Notes: generated by a model not told the origin, from the letters alone. A stretch of DNA of 64,000 nucleotides from Antitrichia curtipendula (GCA_951230915.1 OX579640.1:24200981-24264980); one strand, 5' to 3'; shown: positions 37,008 to 50,360, counted from the first letter of the stretch. Numbers and translations are program-made.

Positions 37008-39221
37008 CTACTCTGTCGCCTCTGTCTCTTCGCTCTCATGACTTTCCTTCTTCTCCTTCTTCACCTTGCCGTCCTTGGCTTTGTCTTTCTTCTCCTTCTT
37101 TTCCTTCTTCTCTTTCTTCTCAGTGCCTTCCGCATGATCCACTTCTTTATCCTTGTGCTCCTTCTTCTTCTCCTTCACCTCATTCCCTTCCTCGTCAACC
37201 TCCTTGGTCTTCTCCTTCTTGTCCTTCTTCTCTTTCTTTTCCTTCCCTTCAGGATCCTTCTCCTTCTTTTCCTTCTTCTCCTTCTTCTCCTTCTTTTCAG
37301 TACCTTCCGCTAAGTCAATGTCCTTGTCCTTCTTCTTCTCCTTCTTTTCCTTCACCTCATTCCCTTCCTCGTCAACCTCCTTGGTCTTCTCCTTCTTGTC
37401 CTTCTTCTCTTTCTTTTCCTTCCCTTCAGGATCCTTCTCTTTCTTTTCCTTCTTCTCTTTCTTCTCCTTCTTCTCAGTACCTTCCAATACGTCAATATAC
37501 TTCTTCTTCTTCTTCACATCCTTTTCGTTCGTCTCATTTCCTTCCTCATCCACCTCCTTGGTCTTCTCCTTCTTGTCCTTCTTCTCTTTCTTTTCCTTCC
37601 CTTCAGGGTCCTTCTCCTTCTTTTCCTTCTTCTCTTTCTTCTCCTTCTTCTCAGTGCCCTCCTCTTCATCTACCTTCTTGTCCTTCTTTTTCTCCTTCTT
37701 CTCCTTCTTCTCATTGCCCTCCTCATCAACTTCCTTCTCCTTTTTCTTCTTCTCCTTCTTCTCCTTCTTCTCTGCTCCTTCTTCCTCAGTCACCTCCTTC
37801 TCTTTCTTCTCCTTCTTCTCCTTCTTTTCTTTCCCCTCTTCATCCACCTTCTTCACGTCCTTGTCCTTCTTCTTCTCCTTCTTCTCCTTCTTCCTATGCG
37901 CATCCACGTCCACTTCGTGCTTCAGCTCCTTCTCTATCGTCCCCTTCTTCCCCTCCTCGTCCACATGCGCCACAGCCTTCTCCTTCTCCTTGACCTCCTT
38001 GTGGTCCGCATCGTGTCCCACGTCTTTCTTCTTGTGCTTTTCCTTGTGCTTCTTCTCTTCACCCTCCATCTCCTCATCTTCAACTTGGTCAAAAAACTTC
38101 GTGTGCTTCTTGTCCTTCTCCCCTTCTTCCTGCTCATAAGTCTCCCGCAGTGTGGTCTCCTGGTGCTTCTTGCCGTGCTTGCCATCCAACGCGCCCTCGT
38201 CATCGACGGTGGTCGTCTTCTCCCTCCCTTCAATGTGCTTATCATCCTCATCCACGTGAATCTTCTTCATGCCTTCCTCCACCTTGTGCAGCGCGTGCTC
38301 ATGCTTCTCGGGTGTGGCTACATGTTCGTGCTTCTCGGGTGTGACTTCATGTTCATGCTTCTCGGGTGTGACTTCATGTTCATGCTTCTCGGGTGTGACT
38401 TCATGTTCATGCTTCTCGGATTTGGCTTCATGTTCATGCTTCTTAGATGCATGAACATGCTTCTTGGATGCATGCTCATCCTGCAAGCACAATGACGAGA
38501 ACATCAACACTCTAACTCAGACTGTGAACTAATCATGGTGCTCAATTCATTCTAAGGAGGAGGATACTAAAAGATTTAAGGACGTAATCGTATCTCCTAC
38601 TGTGTGACACCTGTTACCAATAACAGCAGTTCATGTATACGTGCACTTGCTGGCATTCAATTAGCAAACTGGACCCTATTCCCATGGCCACTAATCTTTC
38701 GATGGAATATGGGGATGTCTTCTGTAACTAATATTGGTCTACAACCGCCCACTTTGAAATTGCATAAGAAACTCGTACTACGATAATCATTCGACCTGAA
38801 TAGATTTAGCTCAAGGACTCTCCCCATAATACTAATCACATAAAAATCACTCCTACATACAAAATCTAAATGCTTAAAGTGACGCAAGTTACAATTCTCT
38901 ACCTGAATTGTTAGTATAAAATGAGCTTCTCAGGTTACTACTGTAATCAGAACTGAAGAGAGACATTTAGGGTTACAATACATGGCGTTCGAAAGGAGAG
39001 CTAGAAGTGCTTCAAACCTTCAAGTCAAGGCTCCTCATGGCGGCCTCGGCCTCGGCGGGATCCTCCTTGGAAGACGGCCGAGATTCCAATGGAACATACG
39101 GATTCTCATTCGCCCCTACCAGATCCTCAAGCTTGGCTGGCTCCGGAGTGGAGACATTCGCGTCATCAATGTGTCTCAGTTCCACAGCCTCTGATGGGAA
39201 CTCGGATTTCTCAGTCGCCAT
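37008..39221 (-). CDS. Highly charged Lys/Glu-repeat (KEKE) protein, two coding exons
   Basis: Exons read 39221-39018 and 38480-37008, with donor AAG|GTTTGA, acceptor TTGCAG|GATGAG and phase 0. The product is 558 residues. The first 68 residues are ordinary acidic sequence (MATEKSEFPSEAVELRHIDD onward). Then come four or five EKHEHEVTP units, followed by a His/Lys/Glu spacer. The last 300 residues are almost only Lys, Glu and Asp, with a repeating block of about 57 residues that starts EGTEKKEKKEKKEKKEKDPE and ends VDEEGNE. There is no signal peptide or membrane segment. It should be disordered or form long charged helices. The start has a good context (GCAACCATGG) after a likely 5'UTR intron. 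KEKE tracts are proposed to mediate protein association, but I recognise no family and assign no function. The reverse-strand ORFs are Ser/Phe/Leu-rich shadows. Confidence 0.8.
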
Positions 39222-39244
39222 GGTTGCAGCTCCTAATCCAAATT

Positions 39245-39935
39245 CTGCAGAATAATCAAACACTTAGTCAAATCAAGAACTCTACACAAAACCTCTTTTC
39301 TAAGACCTATTAAATGACATACTACAAAATCATTGACTGAAGCAAACCAGTCGCACATTCACACGTCATAGTGAAAGCGCTGCGACCCCAGCTGATAAGG
39401 TTAGAGAGGTTTGAGTGATCTACACGCTAAGTCAAAGCAATGACCGTAAAATCTAGCAGTCTTCCTTATGAATCTAACATGAACATAAGAACAGACGCCA
39501 ATTTAAAGTTTCTTACCATCCCTATTCAATGCTGTACTGATGAACACCATTCAATCAAGTCGAAATAGAAACGAGCAAGGTACAATTCTCAAATCGCATA
39601 AACACTATCTTCTTACGATCTCCAAAACCACAGATCTGATGAAATCGCTACAAAACAAGAAACTCAACTAGAAAAAACAAGCCTCCTTAGCCGATTCGAC
39701 GACGAGCTAGAAAACATTCACACCAAGCATTGAGAGATCCTCTTAAAAACTAAACTCGAAGCTATTCCCAACGCACTTCCATCAATCAAACTCAAATTAC
39801 CTTTAAGACTCCGAATCCTTTAAGGCAAAATCCACTCACAAACAAACATTCCCAACCACGAACAAAAGCAAACAAATTCACAGAAAATGTCAACAAAAAA
39901 ACCAAACCAGAAGGAAGCAAAGTTCACGTACGCAC
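39245..39935 (-). other. Probable 5'UTR intron of the Lys/Glu-rich gene
   Basis: On the minus strand the donor ATCAG|GTGCGTAC lies at 39935 and the acceptor ATTCTGCAG|AATTTGG at 39245, leaving a short exon before the ATG at 39221. The intron is about 690 nt and T-rich, with no ORF. Leader introns of this kind are common in strongly expressed plant genes. Confidence 0.6.
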
Positions 39936-39936
39936 C

Positions 39937-40500
39937 TGATTCAACCTCAGATCGGTGATTCTAGCTCGAAAATTCAAAGCAAAAATCCCTGAAAGGCTTC
40001 GCCTGAGCTCCGATCTCACACCAGATCCACCCAAATGGTGCTAAAAACCTTCACAAGAAAATCCTTACAACGCCGGAAAATCGTTACAGAGTAAGAAAAT
40101 GAAAAAACCTAGAGAATGGATCTGAGGGTTTGCGAGCTGGGGCACATGAAGGCGAGTGAGGACGCGGACTGAGTCCGAAGGGCGACAGGGCTCGAGACTG
40201 TGATGACGCGGCGCCGGGGACTCGGGCCGGCCCCTGGATAGGTCGGTATGCGAGGTGTATGCCACGTGGTTCCGTGGAATTGGGTATTATCGGATTCCAT
40301 CCAGTTGGACTGGGTTCGTCCTGTTGGACGGTGCCAAGTTGTTTTTCACGGTGGTCGGTTCCTGCCACCTGGAATCCGAGGTGGGGGGGCTTTAGAGCTG
40401 ACATCTGGTAGGGACTGACATCCGAGTATTCATTGAATCTGGAATCTGGGTTGAAGATAACTTCAGTGCGGTCTAGTGACTCGACCAAGACAAAGTTTTT
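39937..40500 (-). promoter_or_regulatory. Putative promoter and leader of the Lys/Glu-rich gene
   Basis: The region is GC-richer than its surroundings, especially at 40120-40400. It borders the inferred 5'UTR exon. No TATA box is clear. ORFs here have no recognisable domain. Confidence 0.35.
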
Positions 40501-40816
40501 TTTTTTTTTTATTTCATTTTTTTGGAGGGTAGAGTGGCTTCAGTCATAACATTCATTAGCCTTCAGAGAGGCTGCCTTTTCCTCTCTAGAGTCCTCATCC
40601 ACAGAATTCATCCTCTCAGCGTTAATGCAAGCTTCGGTACCGGGATAGTGACAATAAATTATGATATTCTCCACTTTCTTTTGTTAATTTTAGGACCAAA
40701 CATACAAACCTAGTTTGCCAAAAGCACTAAAAATCCAGTGAGTAATACACTATTGTAATCTTATCATTTGCCATCAATAACTCATTTTGAAATTTCTAGT
40801 GAGAAGACACTCTTCA
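40501..40816. other. Intergenic, nothing recognised
   Basis: A poly-T tract at about 40497-40520 is followed by AT-rich sequence without ORFs of interest. Confidence 0.4.
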
Positions 40817-41387
40817 TATACACAGGGGTTGGTAGGAGGTAGAACAAATCATGTGGGATAAACAAGTTAGAATTTGTTGTTTGTGAAGCACTCATAGTTA
40901 AGTCAAAAACAAATAATTTTGTTAAAAGTGAAATTTCAGACCTCATTTAGATATAGTAGAATGATTCTTCTCAAAAAACTTTGAACTAAAAGAAGTTGTT
41001 AAGTGAAGATAAGTTTCACCTCCAAAAATCCGCTTAGCATTTTCAATATCCAATCAAAAGTTATGGACAAATTTGAGAGAGGGGTTGGAATGGACAATTT
41101 CTTTAACATTTTTCCAACCCCTCTCTCAAATTTGTCCATAACTTTTGATTGGATATTCAAAATGCCAAACGGATTTTTGGAGGTGAAACTTATCTTCACT
41201 TACCAACTTCTTTTTAGTTCAAAGTTTTTTGAGAAGAATCATTCTACTATGCCTAAATGAGGTCTGAAATTTCACATTTAACAAAATTATTTGTTTTTGA
41301 CTTAACTATGAGTGCTTCACAAACAACAAATTCTAACTTGTTTATCCCACATGGGCTGTTCTACCTCCTACCACTCCAAGTGTATAT
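40817..41387. mobile_element. Long near-perfect fold-back element
   Basis: The left arm 40817-41090 is an inverted copy of the right arm 41112-41387 with few mismatches. The loop is about 21 bp. Arms start with TATACACAGGGGTTGG versus, inverted, TATACACTTGGAGTGG. The inner stem is AATTTGAGAGAGGGGTTGGA. Because of the symmetry both strands encode a similar spurious MKISFTSKNP peptide. A transcript would form a 270-bp duplex. An older copy lies at 52652-53172. Confidence 0.9.
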
Positions 41388-44300
41388 ATATAGCTTTCTT
41401 TACCATTGGAAACTCAAAATAGTATAAATTTTATATAAATGCAAGCCAAAAGTTAGAAAAATAATGAATCATGTTTTTGGCTTGCATTCATACAAAACCA
41501 ATGATGTTTTAAGTTTTCAAAACATACAATGTATAGGTGTAGAATGCTAATTATTGTGCGTTTGATTTAATGGGTGTCTGGACATTGGTTTTGTTTTAAT
41601 TTTTAATGTATGTTGTACAGTTGCAGCCAACTGACTTAACCTCTGACAAATTTCGACGCGTGTCCCCATAGCTACTGATGGTGTGGAATATTCCACACCA
41701 TTCTGTCAGGGGGAAGGCAGCCCTTCCCTCTGCTACTGAATGTTATGGTCGAGTCACGAAGCTCTTTGAGGTCGACAAGCCTTTTACCTCCCTGATTTGC
41801 AATCTTAATATCTTGGGATCAATTCCAAGAGGGTCACATATTTTCAGAGGTGTGCACTTATTTCACAAATTGAACCTAAGTGGAATTATGATTTTTCAGT
41901 TAAAATTATTTTTGAAGTGGGTTGACTTGAAATTACAAAACCACCTATCCAATGAGGTTATGTTCCATAAACAATCCATAACCGCCTTTTCATGTATCTA
42001 ATGGAACTTAAGTACTCATCAATAAAGGATTGACATGTTAGCCCTTGTTGGCATCAATGCACTGATTTTGTCAAAAAATAAGCGGATTTGGATGTTTTTT
42101 GGACGAAATGGGGTCAAAAGTAGGATGACGGAATTGGGTAGTGGACAAAATTGGTTTGGTCTACCCAACATCTATTGTCATGAATGAAATATAGAAAACA
42201 TAGATGATTATAAATTATTCATCCAAATGTGCATGTATTCAATCAAAATGGAGTAATATTATTTGAAAATTTTGTAGCAATTTAGTGATTTCATCCATAG
42301 CAAAGAGGAGAATATATTGTTAGATATTTCATCAAAACTTAGTATCACTAGTACTAGTTAAAAGGTGGTTGAGCACCAAAAAATAATTTAAGAGAGTGGT
42401 GCCAAAGGTCAATGTAGGCATTAATTTGGAGCTCATATGGACCTTTGGTAGTTAGCACTGCTCTCAATATTATAATTCTTGATGATCAAATACCTCTTTT
42501 CTACTATTGTATCACTTTTAATTGATAAATCATTTACATAAAAAATCCTTGAGTCTATCCTTTCTTTTTTCCTTTTTTAATTCAAGAGCTCTAACAATTT
42601 AGCTACGTGGAGCTATCAATTTTGGCAAATTTTGCAAAATATTTTGTTATTCATGTAGCTAAATCTAATAAGAAAAACTTTAGCAATGTAGAATAAATTT
42701 TCAACAAAAATACTACGGAGTATAAAAATTGGTTAAATAATCACATTTTTTCTTAAATTTACCTGAGAATTTACCAAAGACTTATAGTTAAATCAAAATA
42801 TTTGTAGAAATTTGGCAATAATAAGCTCAAAAAAAAATTGATTCAACCATAGTTTTTTCTAAGTATTTTAGAGGGGTGGGATAGTAGGACAAGAAAATCC
42901 ATCATTTTAGCTATTTTTGATAGTATCTTATTTGAATTTTATTTTTTCAATTATGATTTTTATACGCACACACACACAAAGTAATGGTTATCATTCATCA
43001 TTGGTAACTAAATTATGATTTTTTTACTGAAGATAGATTTATTTTAAAAAATACCTCTTACAATTTCACCTTCTAAAAAAAATTTGTTTATAAAATTAAC
43101 AGTCAGCTTAACCTTCTTTAAGTTACTCACACCTAAAATCAACCCTATTAGCTCTATTGTTCTATGGATAGAGATGTAAGAGAAGGTGATGAAAAATTAA
43201 GCATAGTGGCAAATGTTTGTGAAGTAACATACAAGTGGTTGCGTAAATTTTGGAGACATGACGAAATTACTTATTAATTTTGAAAAGTAATGGTATCATA
43301 CGTGTAACCAAGATGAGTCTAAAATTTGAGCTAAAATTCATTGGATTCACACCAAGCAAAGATATTCATAGTGCCGAAATAGTCTCTAAGCAAATAGTTT
43401 AATTGAAAAAGACTTTTATCAAAAGTTATCTCCTTATAAAGTGTGACCTCCATATTTTTATAAATAAACTTTCCAAAACCCAAAATGGTCAACATTTCTA
43501 AATTGTTGTTGCCCTTTTGCTACTCAGAATTTAGAACATTTTATTATTCAATCAGTTCAATCTAAAAATAGGTATTTGTATTCCTAAGGAGTCAATTTAA
43601 AGTGTGTATACTTTAATTGCATCGCCTTGAAAGGACTTACTTGTATTTAAAATTAACCCTTTTACCTCAAAAAATCTTTACATCTCCAAAGTGCATGTAT
43701 TTTGGTCAAACTTGATTGTAACTTTCAAAATATTGATTTTTTATTTTGACTTAAAATTTGAAAATAAAGCCTATTAAGATATATTTCCACACCATTTGAA
43801 AACTTTTCAAAAATTCAAAAATTTAATGAGTTGTTGCATTTGGAAGCTTTATGTGTTAAAAACTTAGTTAAAATTCATATAATATAATATCATCCATATT
43901 TCATTTTTATTTTTTTCTGTAATAATGATTTTAAGTTTAAATATTTAAATATTATTTATTTTTCATCATGACTTTTATTTTTGCTCAAAATAAAAAATTA
44001 TTCTAATATATATTATAATTGACATGAATGTATAATAATTGATTTTTCTACCAAAATTTCTAAAAATATCAAAGTCTACTGAAAAAGCATTTATTCAAAT
44101 GAAAAAAAATAAAAAATTATATCAATCAAAATTTTAAAAGCTAAATTTAACTTGATAGATGTACATAAATACATGATGGCAATTATCTATTTATATTTGT
44201 AGATGTAACTTTTATTAATGCAAGGTTTCTTCTCTTTATAACCAAAATAAGATTTTTTTTTTATATTGTATGAGTTTCTAGATGACTTGTAGTAAAAGCC

Positions 44301-46856
44301 TTTACTTTGACATAAAATTGTATTGTTTTAGAGCTTAGGATATTCACTTGCTTTTCTTAGTGCAATTACTATGAACAAAGTAATTTTTTTGAATTTAATG
44401 TTATATTTTTTACTTATTTAAAATGAAATGAGTGAATATAATATCATACAAGATTTAGCTTTTGATACATTGAAATTTTTCTTAGAATAATGAAATTACT
44501 TCAAAGATATAAATTATATTATAATTACAATAATTTTGCAATACTCAGTCATTTGAAGACCTGGAAAAGGACTTAGTGAATAAGTATTGAAGAATCTTGA
44601 CGAGACTTGAAGACCTTGAGAAAAAAATGAATTTGAGGACCTCGAAAGAAATTTTTGGCGGCCATGGCATGTTCGGCCAGTATTTCTTCTCACACCACTT
44701 ATTTGCCATACAAGCCTCGACTTTCCTTTCGTGCAGATCCTTCCCCTTCAAGTGTTGAAACCTCTTTGCCCTCCATTTCCTCCCCTTCAATTTTATGTGC
44801 TCCCCTTTGCATCTCCTTTCAGACTCATTTTTTTTTCTATTGGTGAAATATTAAGTAAACTATAATTCTTTACATGCCTTACAATGCTTTCTTGAAGTCT
44901 TTTGTTCCATTATAAGCCACTAACTATGAAGCTCAATCAACAAAGAGATTGTATACAAAATTCTAATGGCCTAGTTTTGCAGTGATGTGTTTAGTGATGG
45001 TTTTACATGGATTTAAAAAAAAAAAATTGAATTGAATAAAGTTGCTTTGGATTGACGAATTGAGGGATACAAGAGGTCATGCAAAACTATGTGGTTTGAG
45101 TGGCTTGTGCGCCGGAGTGACATGGATGCCCTTGCGACAATTTTTCAAGTACAACCACCGCCTAGTGTAGATCAACATGACTCCAAAAACATCATTTCTT
45201 CTTCTACTCTTGCAAGTAACCAAGTTTCTACTATTTATTGATTGTAAATAAATTAAAATATTTTTTGCTCTCAAGATATTCTTCCAAAGTTTGTATCAAA
45301 TGAATTATCTTTAGTATCCACAATATTGATGCCATTGTATAGTATAATTAGGATTATAAAGGTTTTATTTTCCAATTTTGTTTCTTTTTTATTTAACATT
45401 TGCAATCGTGTTTTGTACAATATAATTTTTGACTCCATATGAATCACGTTTTTTCACAATGTGATAAATTGGATTGTCTTTCATAATTATAAAATCCTAG
45501 TCCTTTAGAAGTAAAATTAAAGCTATATAAATAAGACAACACCATTTTCTAAAAATGGACCTTTGATTACAAGCTAATGAAAGGCTTTTTGTACATCTTT
45601 TTTTAAATATGGAAAGCTCATCCAAAGTATTCATTATGAGAAATTGCAAAGTAGAAAATGGCATATGGTATTGAAAAAATTTGCATTTGATGATGTTTAA
45701 TTTTGCTACAAATTTGTGGAGTATATATTGAGTACAATGTGTGAATTCTCAATTTAGGATGTGGAAAACATGTAGAGTACACAGAAAGCTCAGCGACAGG
45801 TACATGCCCTTCATGTCTTTTCCCCGATGTCACCTTTGCCAAGCCTAGCCATTGTCTCCAACAAACTTGATTTGTCACCAATATGGAGCCCTTGCTTTGA
45901 TAATCACATGTATAAGGACTTGGACTACCAATCAGGCCCAAGTGGACTAAGGGCTCTATCTATATTGTTCCTTAATGATGCAAATAATGGTCCTTGTTGC
46001 TTGCAAAATAAAACTCATTGCTTTCACTTCATAAGTTGAAATTGAATGGCTCAAAGTTTTTTGTGTAGGTATTAGTCTCTCCAACCAAATAAAATTGATT
46101 AATCTATTTTTTAAATGCATTTTTAGCTTTTCATTTTGACAATAAAATAGATAAATTATAACTTTTGCAAAATTTATCATAATGGTGTATAACAAAGCTC
46201 CAAACATGATGAGTAGAAACTTTATTAAAAGTTTTATGCAAAAAATCCAAAATATGAACAATAAAGCCTGCCCAAGTTCTCAAAAGTCCAAAGTAGTCTC
46301 TTTAGGACTTTAGGAGTTAAAGATATGCTATAAACAAAATGAATAAAGTAGAAATACCTAAAAGAGGAACTTTCCATTCTTTGACAATTAAAAAATGGTT
46401 TAACTCCTAAAGGACCATTTGTCCCTTTAGGGAACAAGTGGGATTTTGGGTAAGTACCTATAGTCTCATTTTTTGTCTTAATTTTTTGAATTTTTTTTTT
46501 AATATAGAAAAATTGATTAGCTTTGTGGAAATATAATTATTTTTTTCAATCGATACTTGGGAACAAAAGTTATGCTCAAAACAATGGAGAGGAGGGCGCG
46601 GAGGAAGGAAGAGGAGGGAGGAAGAAGGGACAGTAAAAAGAAAATTCAAAAATTTGAATTAAATTTTTTTTTTCCATAGATTATATTTTTGTCTACATGA
46701 AAAGCTTTTATTCATTCCATTAGGATTTGTTATGAGAAAGTTATGGACAATCTTTTTTTTTGGGCAATTAGAGCATCTTCTTGAAAAAACAACTTGTAGG
46801 ATTCATTCCTAAATGCAATTTTTACAATTTTTGAAAAAAAAGTTCCACATGGTTTA
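41388..46856. other. Intergenic, very AT-rich, no convincing gene
   Basis: A (CA)n tract lies near 42966. A 63-residue ORF at 44655-44846 (+) begins with a Ser/Thr-rich, Asp/Glu-poor stretch that resembles a plastid transit peptide, but I found no continuing exon. No other structure was recognised. Confidence 0.45.
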
Positions 46857-47360
46857 AGGTAAACCAACCTATGACAGGCAAAATGACTGATTTGGTATGT
46901 TGCCATTAGCAAAATAAAATCAGATTTTTTTCTATCAGAGACAACTTTGAGAAATGAAAGAAGCAGTTAAAATTTTAGTTTTTGGACAAAGTAGGAATTT
47001 ATTATGAATTTTTTAAGTATTTTTCCAAAACAGTCTGTAGACTATCTGAAATCAATAAAATATGTCTTCATGATGGTTATCTTACCACCTAATGCAGTCT
47101 TCAGATTTCCTAACACAACCACAAGAATTTTTAATGTACAAAGGAATAAAAAAACAACTCTTTATGATGAGTTTACACTCACAATGTGTAAGTGTCCTAT
47201 GACAGTCATTACTAATTCTATCACAATCACCTAATGCACTAATGTAGACCACTAACCAACCTAATTAAATTGTAGAAGCAAAAATCTGAAATGGACTATA
47301 ATGAGGGGGTTATGTAGATGTCTGCATTAGACAGTTGGCCTGTCATAGGCTGGTTTACCT
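46857..47360. mobile_element. TIR element flanked by TA
   Basis: The ends are AGGTAAACCAACCTATGACA and, inverted, AGGTAAACCAGCCTATGACA. The 23-bp TIR has one mismatch. TA lies on both sides (46855-46856 and 47361-47362). It is 504 bp with no ORF. A TA duplication points to the Tc1/mariner superfamily, including Stowaway-type MITEs. A single related end (AGGTAAATCAGCC) occurs at about 55781. Confidence 0.75.
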
Positions 47361-49678
47361 TAGTTCGCTTTCTAGAAAAATCTCACCATTTGAATTTGTA
47401 AACTAATTCAACTTTATTTTAGAGATATTAATAATTTAAATTTTCCTTCTATCTCGTACCTACTTCCACTTAACAATGTTTTAAAGTATCAAAATTAAGT
47501 TTTTTTGAAGTTTTTATTTCTAGATTCTCAATTCAATTTTTCACCTTAAAGATTTCAAGCTCTAAACTCTGTAGTGCAAAATATTAAAGTTAAAAAGGTT
47601 AAAAGTCAAACAATCTAGTCCCACAATGTGCTGAAAAAAACGAGGAAAAAATTTATTTTTTTCACTTTAAACACATGTATCTTGCAATTTGTATAGTCAA
47701 AATTTCTGAAATTTTTTCCACACATTCTCATACTATTTAGGCTTAAGATCCTATGGTTAGATGTGCAAAAAACAACGATTTTCAATTTTTTTTTTACTCT
47801 TTGCTATAGAAATGGCAATTTTGAGTGTTTTTTGGTAGAAAAAAGGTCTTGGTCCTGTAGGGTTTAAAATGAAGACTCAAAACCACAACAACTTTTGAAA
47901 AGCAACCAATGAGAGGTGAGGAGTTTTTGAAGCAACCAATGAAATTTGAGGCATTTTGTGCTTCAAGAGTGTCCATTCAATGTCAATGAATGAATTTGAC
48001 TAGTATTATATATAGGCTATAGTATTTTCAACTTCAAAAATTTATAAAATATTATGAAAGTGGCAAAAATTTACAAAACACCTTGGGTTGCATTTTTCTT
48101 GAGTTAGCTAACAATATCATTAAATCTTCTTGGTCATTCAACCCTAGTGGAAGTGGAAGACTATAAAAAATGTTTCTTTTTGGTGTTGCTATTTTACGAA
48201 GTATGAGTCTATCAATAGTCATATGTTTAATCTTCAAAAATATTTTTGTATATAGAAATAAGTTCTAAAAAAACAAAACACCGCCATAATATAGTCAAGG
48301 ATATAGGCACCTCCAAGGCCACTTTCTATGTCTACTTCATAATCATACATTCTAAACACTTCTTTAATTTGAAAAATTGTTTTCTTGATATTTCTTTCTT
48401 AAACATGATTTGGAGTGGCTCTAAATATTTTTTTGTCTTTTAGCTTGCTTTCAATGGAATCTATTCTATATGTCCAAAGTCATAATCTAATTTTATTGTG
48501 TTTATTTAAAGAAATTTTTGATGCACTTCTAATGACAATATTCACAAGTTCTAATTTTACACTAAGAAAAAGATAGCAATATTTAAAGTGAGTTGTTTAG
48601 AGTGATCCAAGGGTGATGCTCTTACAAGTGCATTTACACTCATTAGGAAAAATTTCAGCCCTACAGAAGGTTGTTTGACTATATGCAACAATTCAGTTAC
48701 AATCCAAAAATTATTTATAGAAAAATAAAAATAAAAATTGAGCCTATGTGATCACCACTAGTGCTAGGTCAGATTTACGTGTTTTTCTATTTATTTAAAA
48801 TTTTATTATTATTATTTAAAATTATTAATTTTTATATTTTCCTTGTATTTGCACTATTGCCGAAAGTCAACCAACCTTTTGCAAGGTTCAGATTTTTTAT
48901 AATGATTATGAATAGACGATTGTATGTTTGTGGTGAAGTTGGGATCTTAGCAATTGCCAGGCCGTCAAGGGTGCACTTGGTAACATTAGAAAGCCCTAAA
49001 GAGTGTGTGTGCGCACAAAAGAAAATTTACAACATTTGATTGACAAGACAAAAGATATTGAATTTTCCAAAGTTTATTCTCATTAAAAAATTGGTTGTGG
49101 TGAGCCATCAGGCCATTAAACTATGCAATACTTTTGCCATTGTAACATAAAAAAAATTTGTCCAATATTTTTTTATTTTTTAATGGCAAAAATTTATTTA
49201 AAAAATATTTATATTACAAAAATGATTAAACATATGATATTAAATGCTACAAATGATTTTCTATATTAAAAAGATTGAAAATGGATAAGAAGGGAGATTA
49301 AAGGGGACTTAGTAGTCAATTTTGTAACAATTACAAGTGACATAAGGTAAGGACTTCCAAATGTGTCATTGACCCCAAAGTGCCATCTTCACTAGATGTA
49401 CATTTAGTGAATGAATGTCTATCTCCACTAAAGAAACTATTTTAGAACATCTAATAAAAAATTTGACCCCTTATAACTTTTGCATGAAATATCCAAATGA
49501 AACATTTTTGGTCGGTTGAAATTCTCTTTCAATTGCCAACGAAAAAAATGTAAAAATTTGACGAGTTTAATAATAATGCTTTAAATATGATTTGGAGCAA
49601 AAGTGACATTTGGAGGAGTCCCTAGCTTACTAATGGTTGTGACAACAAAACATGGCATATTAGTGTGTAGTAAGATAA
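47361..49678. other. Intergenic, AT-rich, nothing recognised
   Basis: Only short ORFs without motifs and many homopolymer runs were seen. Confidence 0.45.
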
Positions 49679-50116
49679 GAGCATGGACACCGTGGCCCGT
49701 TGGAATTGGCCACAATGACTCCTAGTATGCCCTTGCACCTTCTTGACCCCCACTATGACTCTTGCGATGGCCACTTTTGAAGCGGCTATGTTCAAAATGA
49801 AAGCAGCCACTCAAGAGTAGTAAGCCCTTGTAATGATGCGTGACTACAAATTTTGGAGAATCTTGTCATCAAATTTTGTCCTAGCATGGCGGTGAAGAGA
49901 GAGATGCAACACACAAGCGACAACACAAGTTAGTGGAGAAGAACAAGAAGAGGACACGTGGCCCCAAAAGAACATGGAGGTGGGGTCATTGTGTTGCAAG
50001 TAGGAGTTGAGTGAGTGATGGTGGGGTCTTCAACCACCACCCCGGCCACAAGCACGCAAGGGCCCACTCAATCTGATTTGGCACATTAGATTGAATGGGT
50101 GACGGTGGGAATGCTC
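49679..50116. mobile_element. GAGCAT-type TIR element with TAA duplication
   Basis: It starts GAGCATGGACACCG and ends CGGTGGGAATGCTC. TAA is present on both sides (49676-49678 and 50117-50119). It is 438 bp with no transposase ORF. The TIR and the TWA target fit a PIF/Harbinger-like non-autonomous element. Confidence 0.8.
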
Positions 50117-50141
50117 TAAGTTATGTCATAGACATTTTGAG

Positions 50142-50360
50142 GGTCGGGGTGAACTGAACCCCTTGCTCGTCTTGTCTAAGTCATTCTAAGGGTGCATGTA
50201 AAAAAAAGACTTTGTGCTTGTTTTATATATCTTTTACACCTCTCATAGCTAATTTGGGAACGTTGATTGCAAATACAAACTCAAAATTTGCAAATTTTAT
50301 CATCTGTGGCAAATAAAAAATTTCAGGGTTTACGAGCGAGGGGGTCAGTTCACCCCGGCC
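50142..50360. mobile_element. Short TIR element, possibly Mutator-like
   Basis: GGTCGGGGTGAACTGAACCC at the left is mirrored by GGGGTCAGTTCACCCCGGC at the right. The flanks CATTTTGAG and CATTTGGAG are a 9-bp direct repeat with one mismatch, the size typical of Mutator-like elements. It is about 219 bp and AT-rich inside, with no ORF. Confidence 0.6.

Noticed and set aside
37153..38139. Long plus-strand ORF (328 residues, Ser/Phe-rich)
   Set aside because: It is the antisense shadow of the Lys/Glu-repeat coding sequence; AAG/GAG codons read backwards give CTT/CTC (Phe/Leu/Ser).
40084..40488. 134-residue minus-strand ORF upstream of the Lys/Glu-rich gene
   Set aside because: It lies in a GC-rich stretch where stop codons are rare, has no recognisable domain and overlaps the likely promoter.
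41003..41260. Two similar ORFs on opposite strands starting MKISFTSKNP
   Set aside because: They arise from the mirror symmetry of the fold-back element, not from coding selection.
44655..44846. Possible first exon with plastid transit peptide
   Set aside because: The N-terminal composition fits, but no following exon or conserved domain was found nearby.
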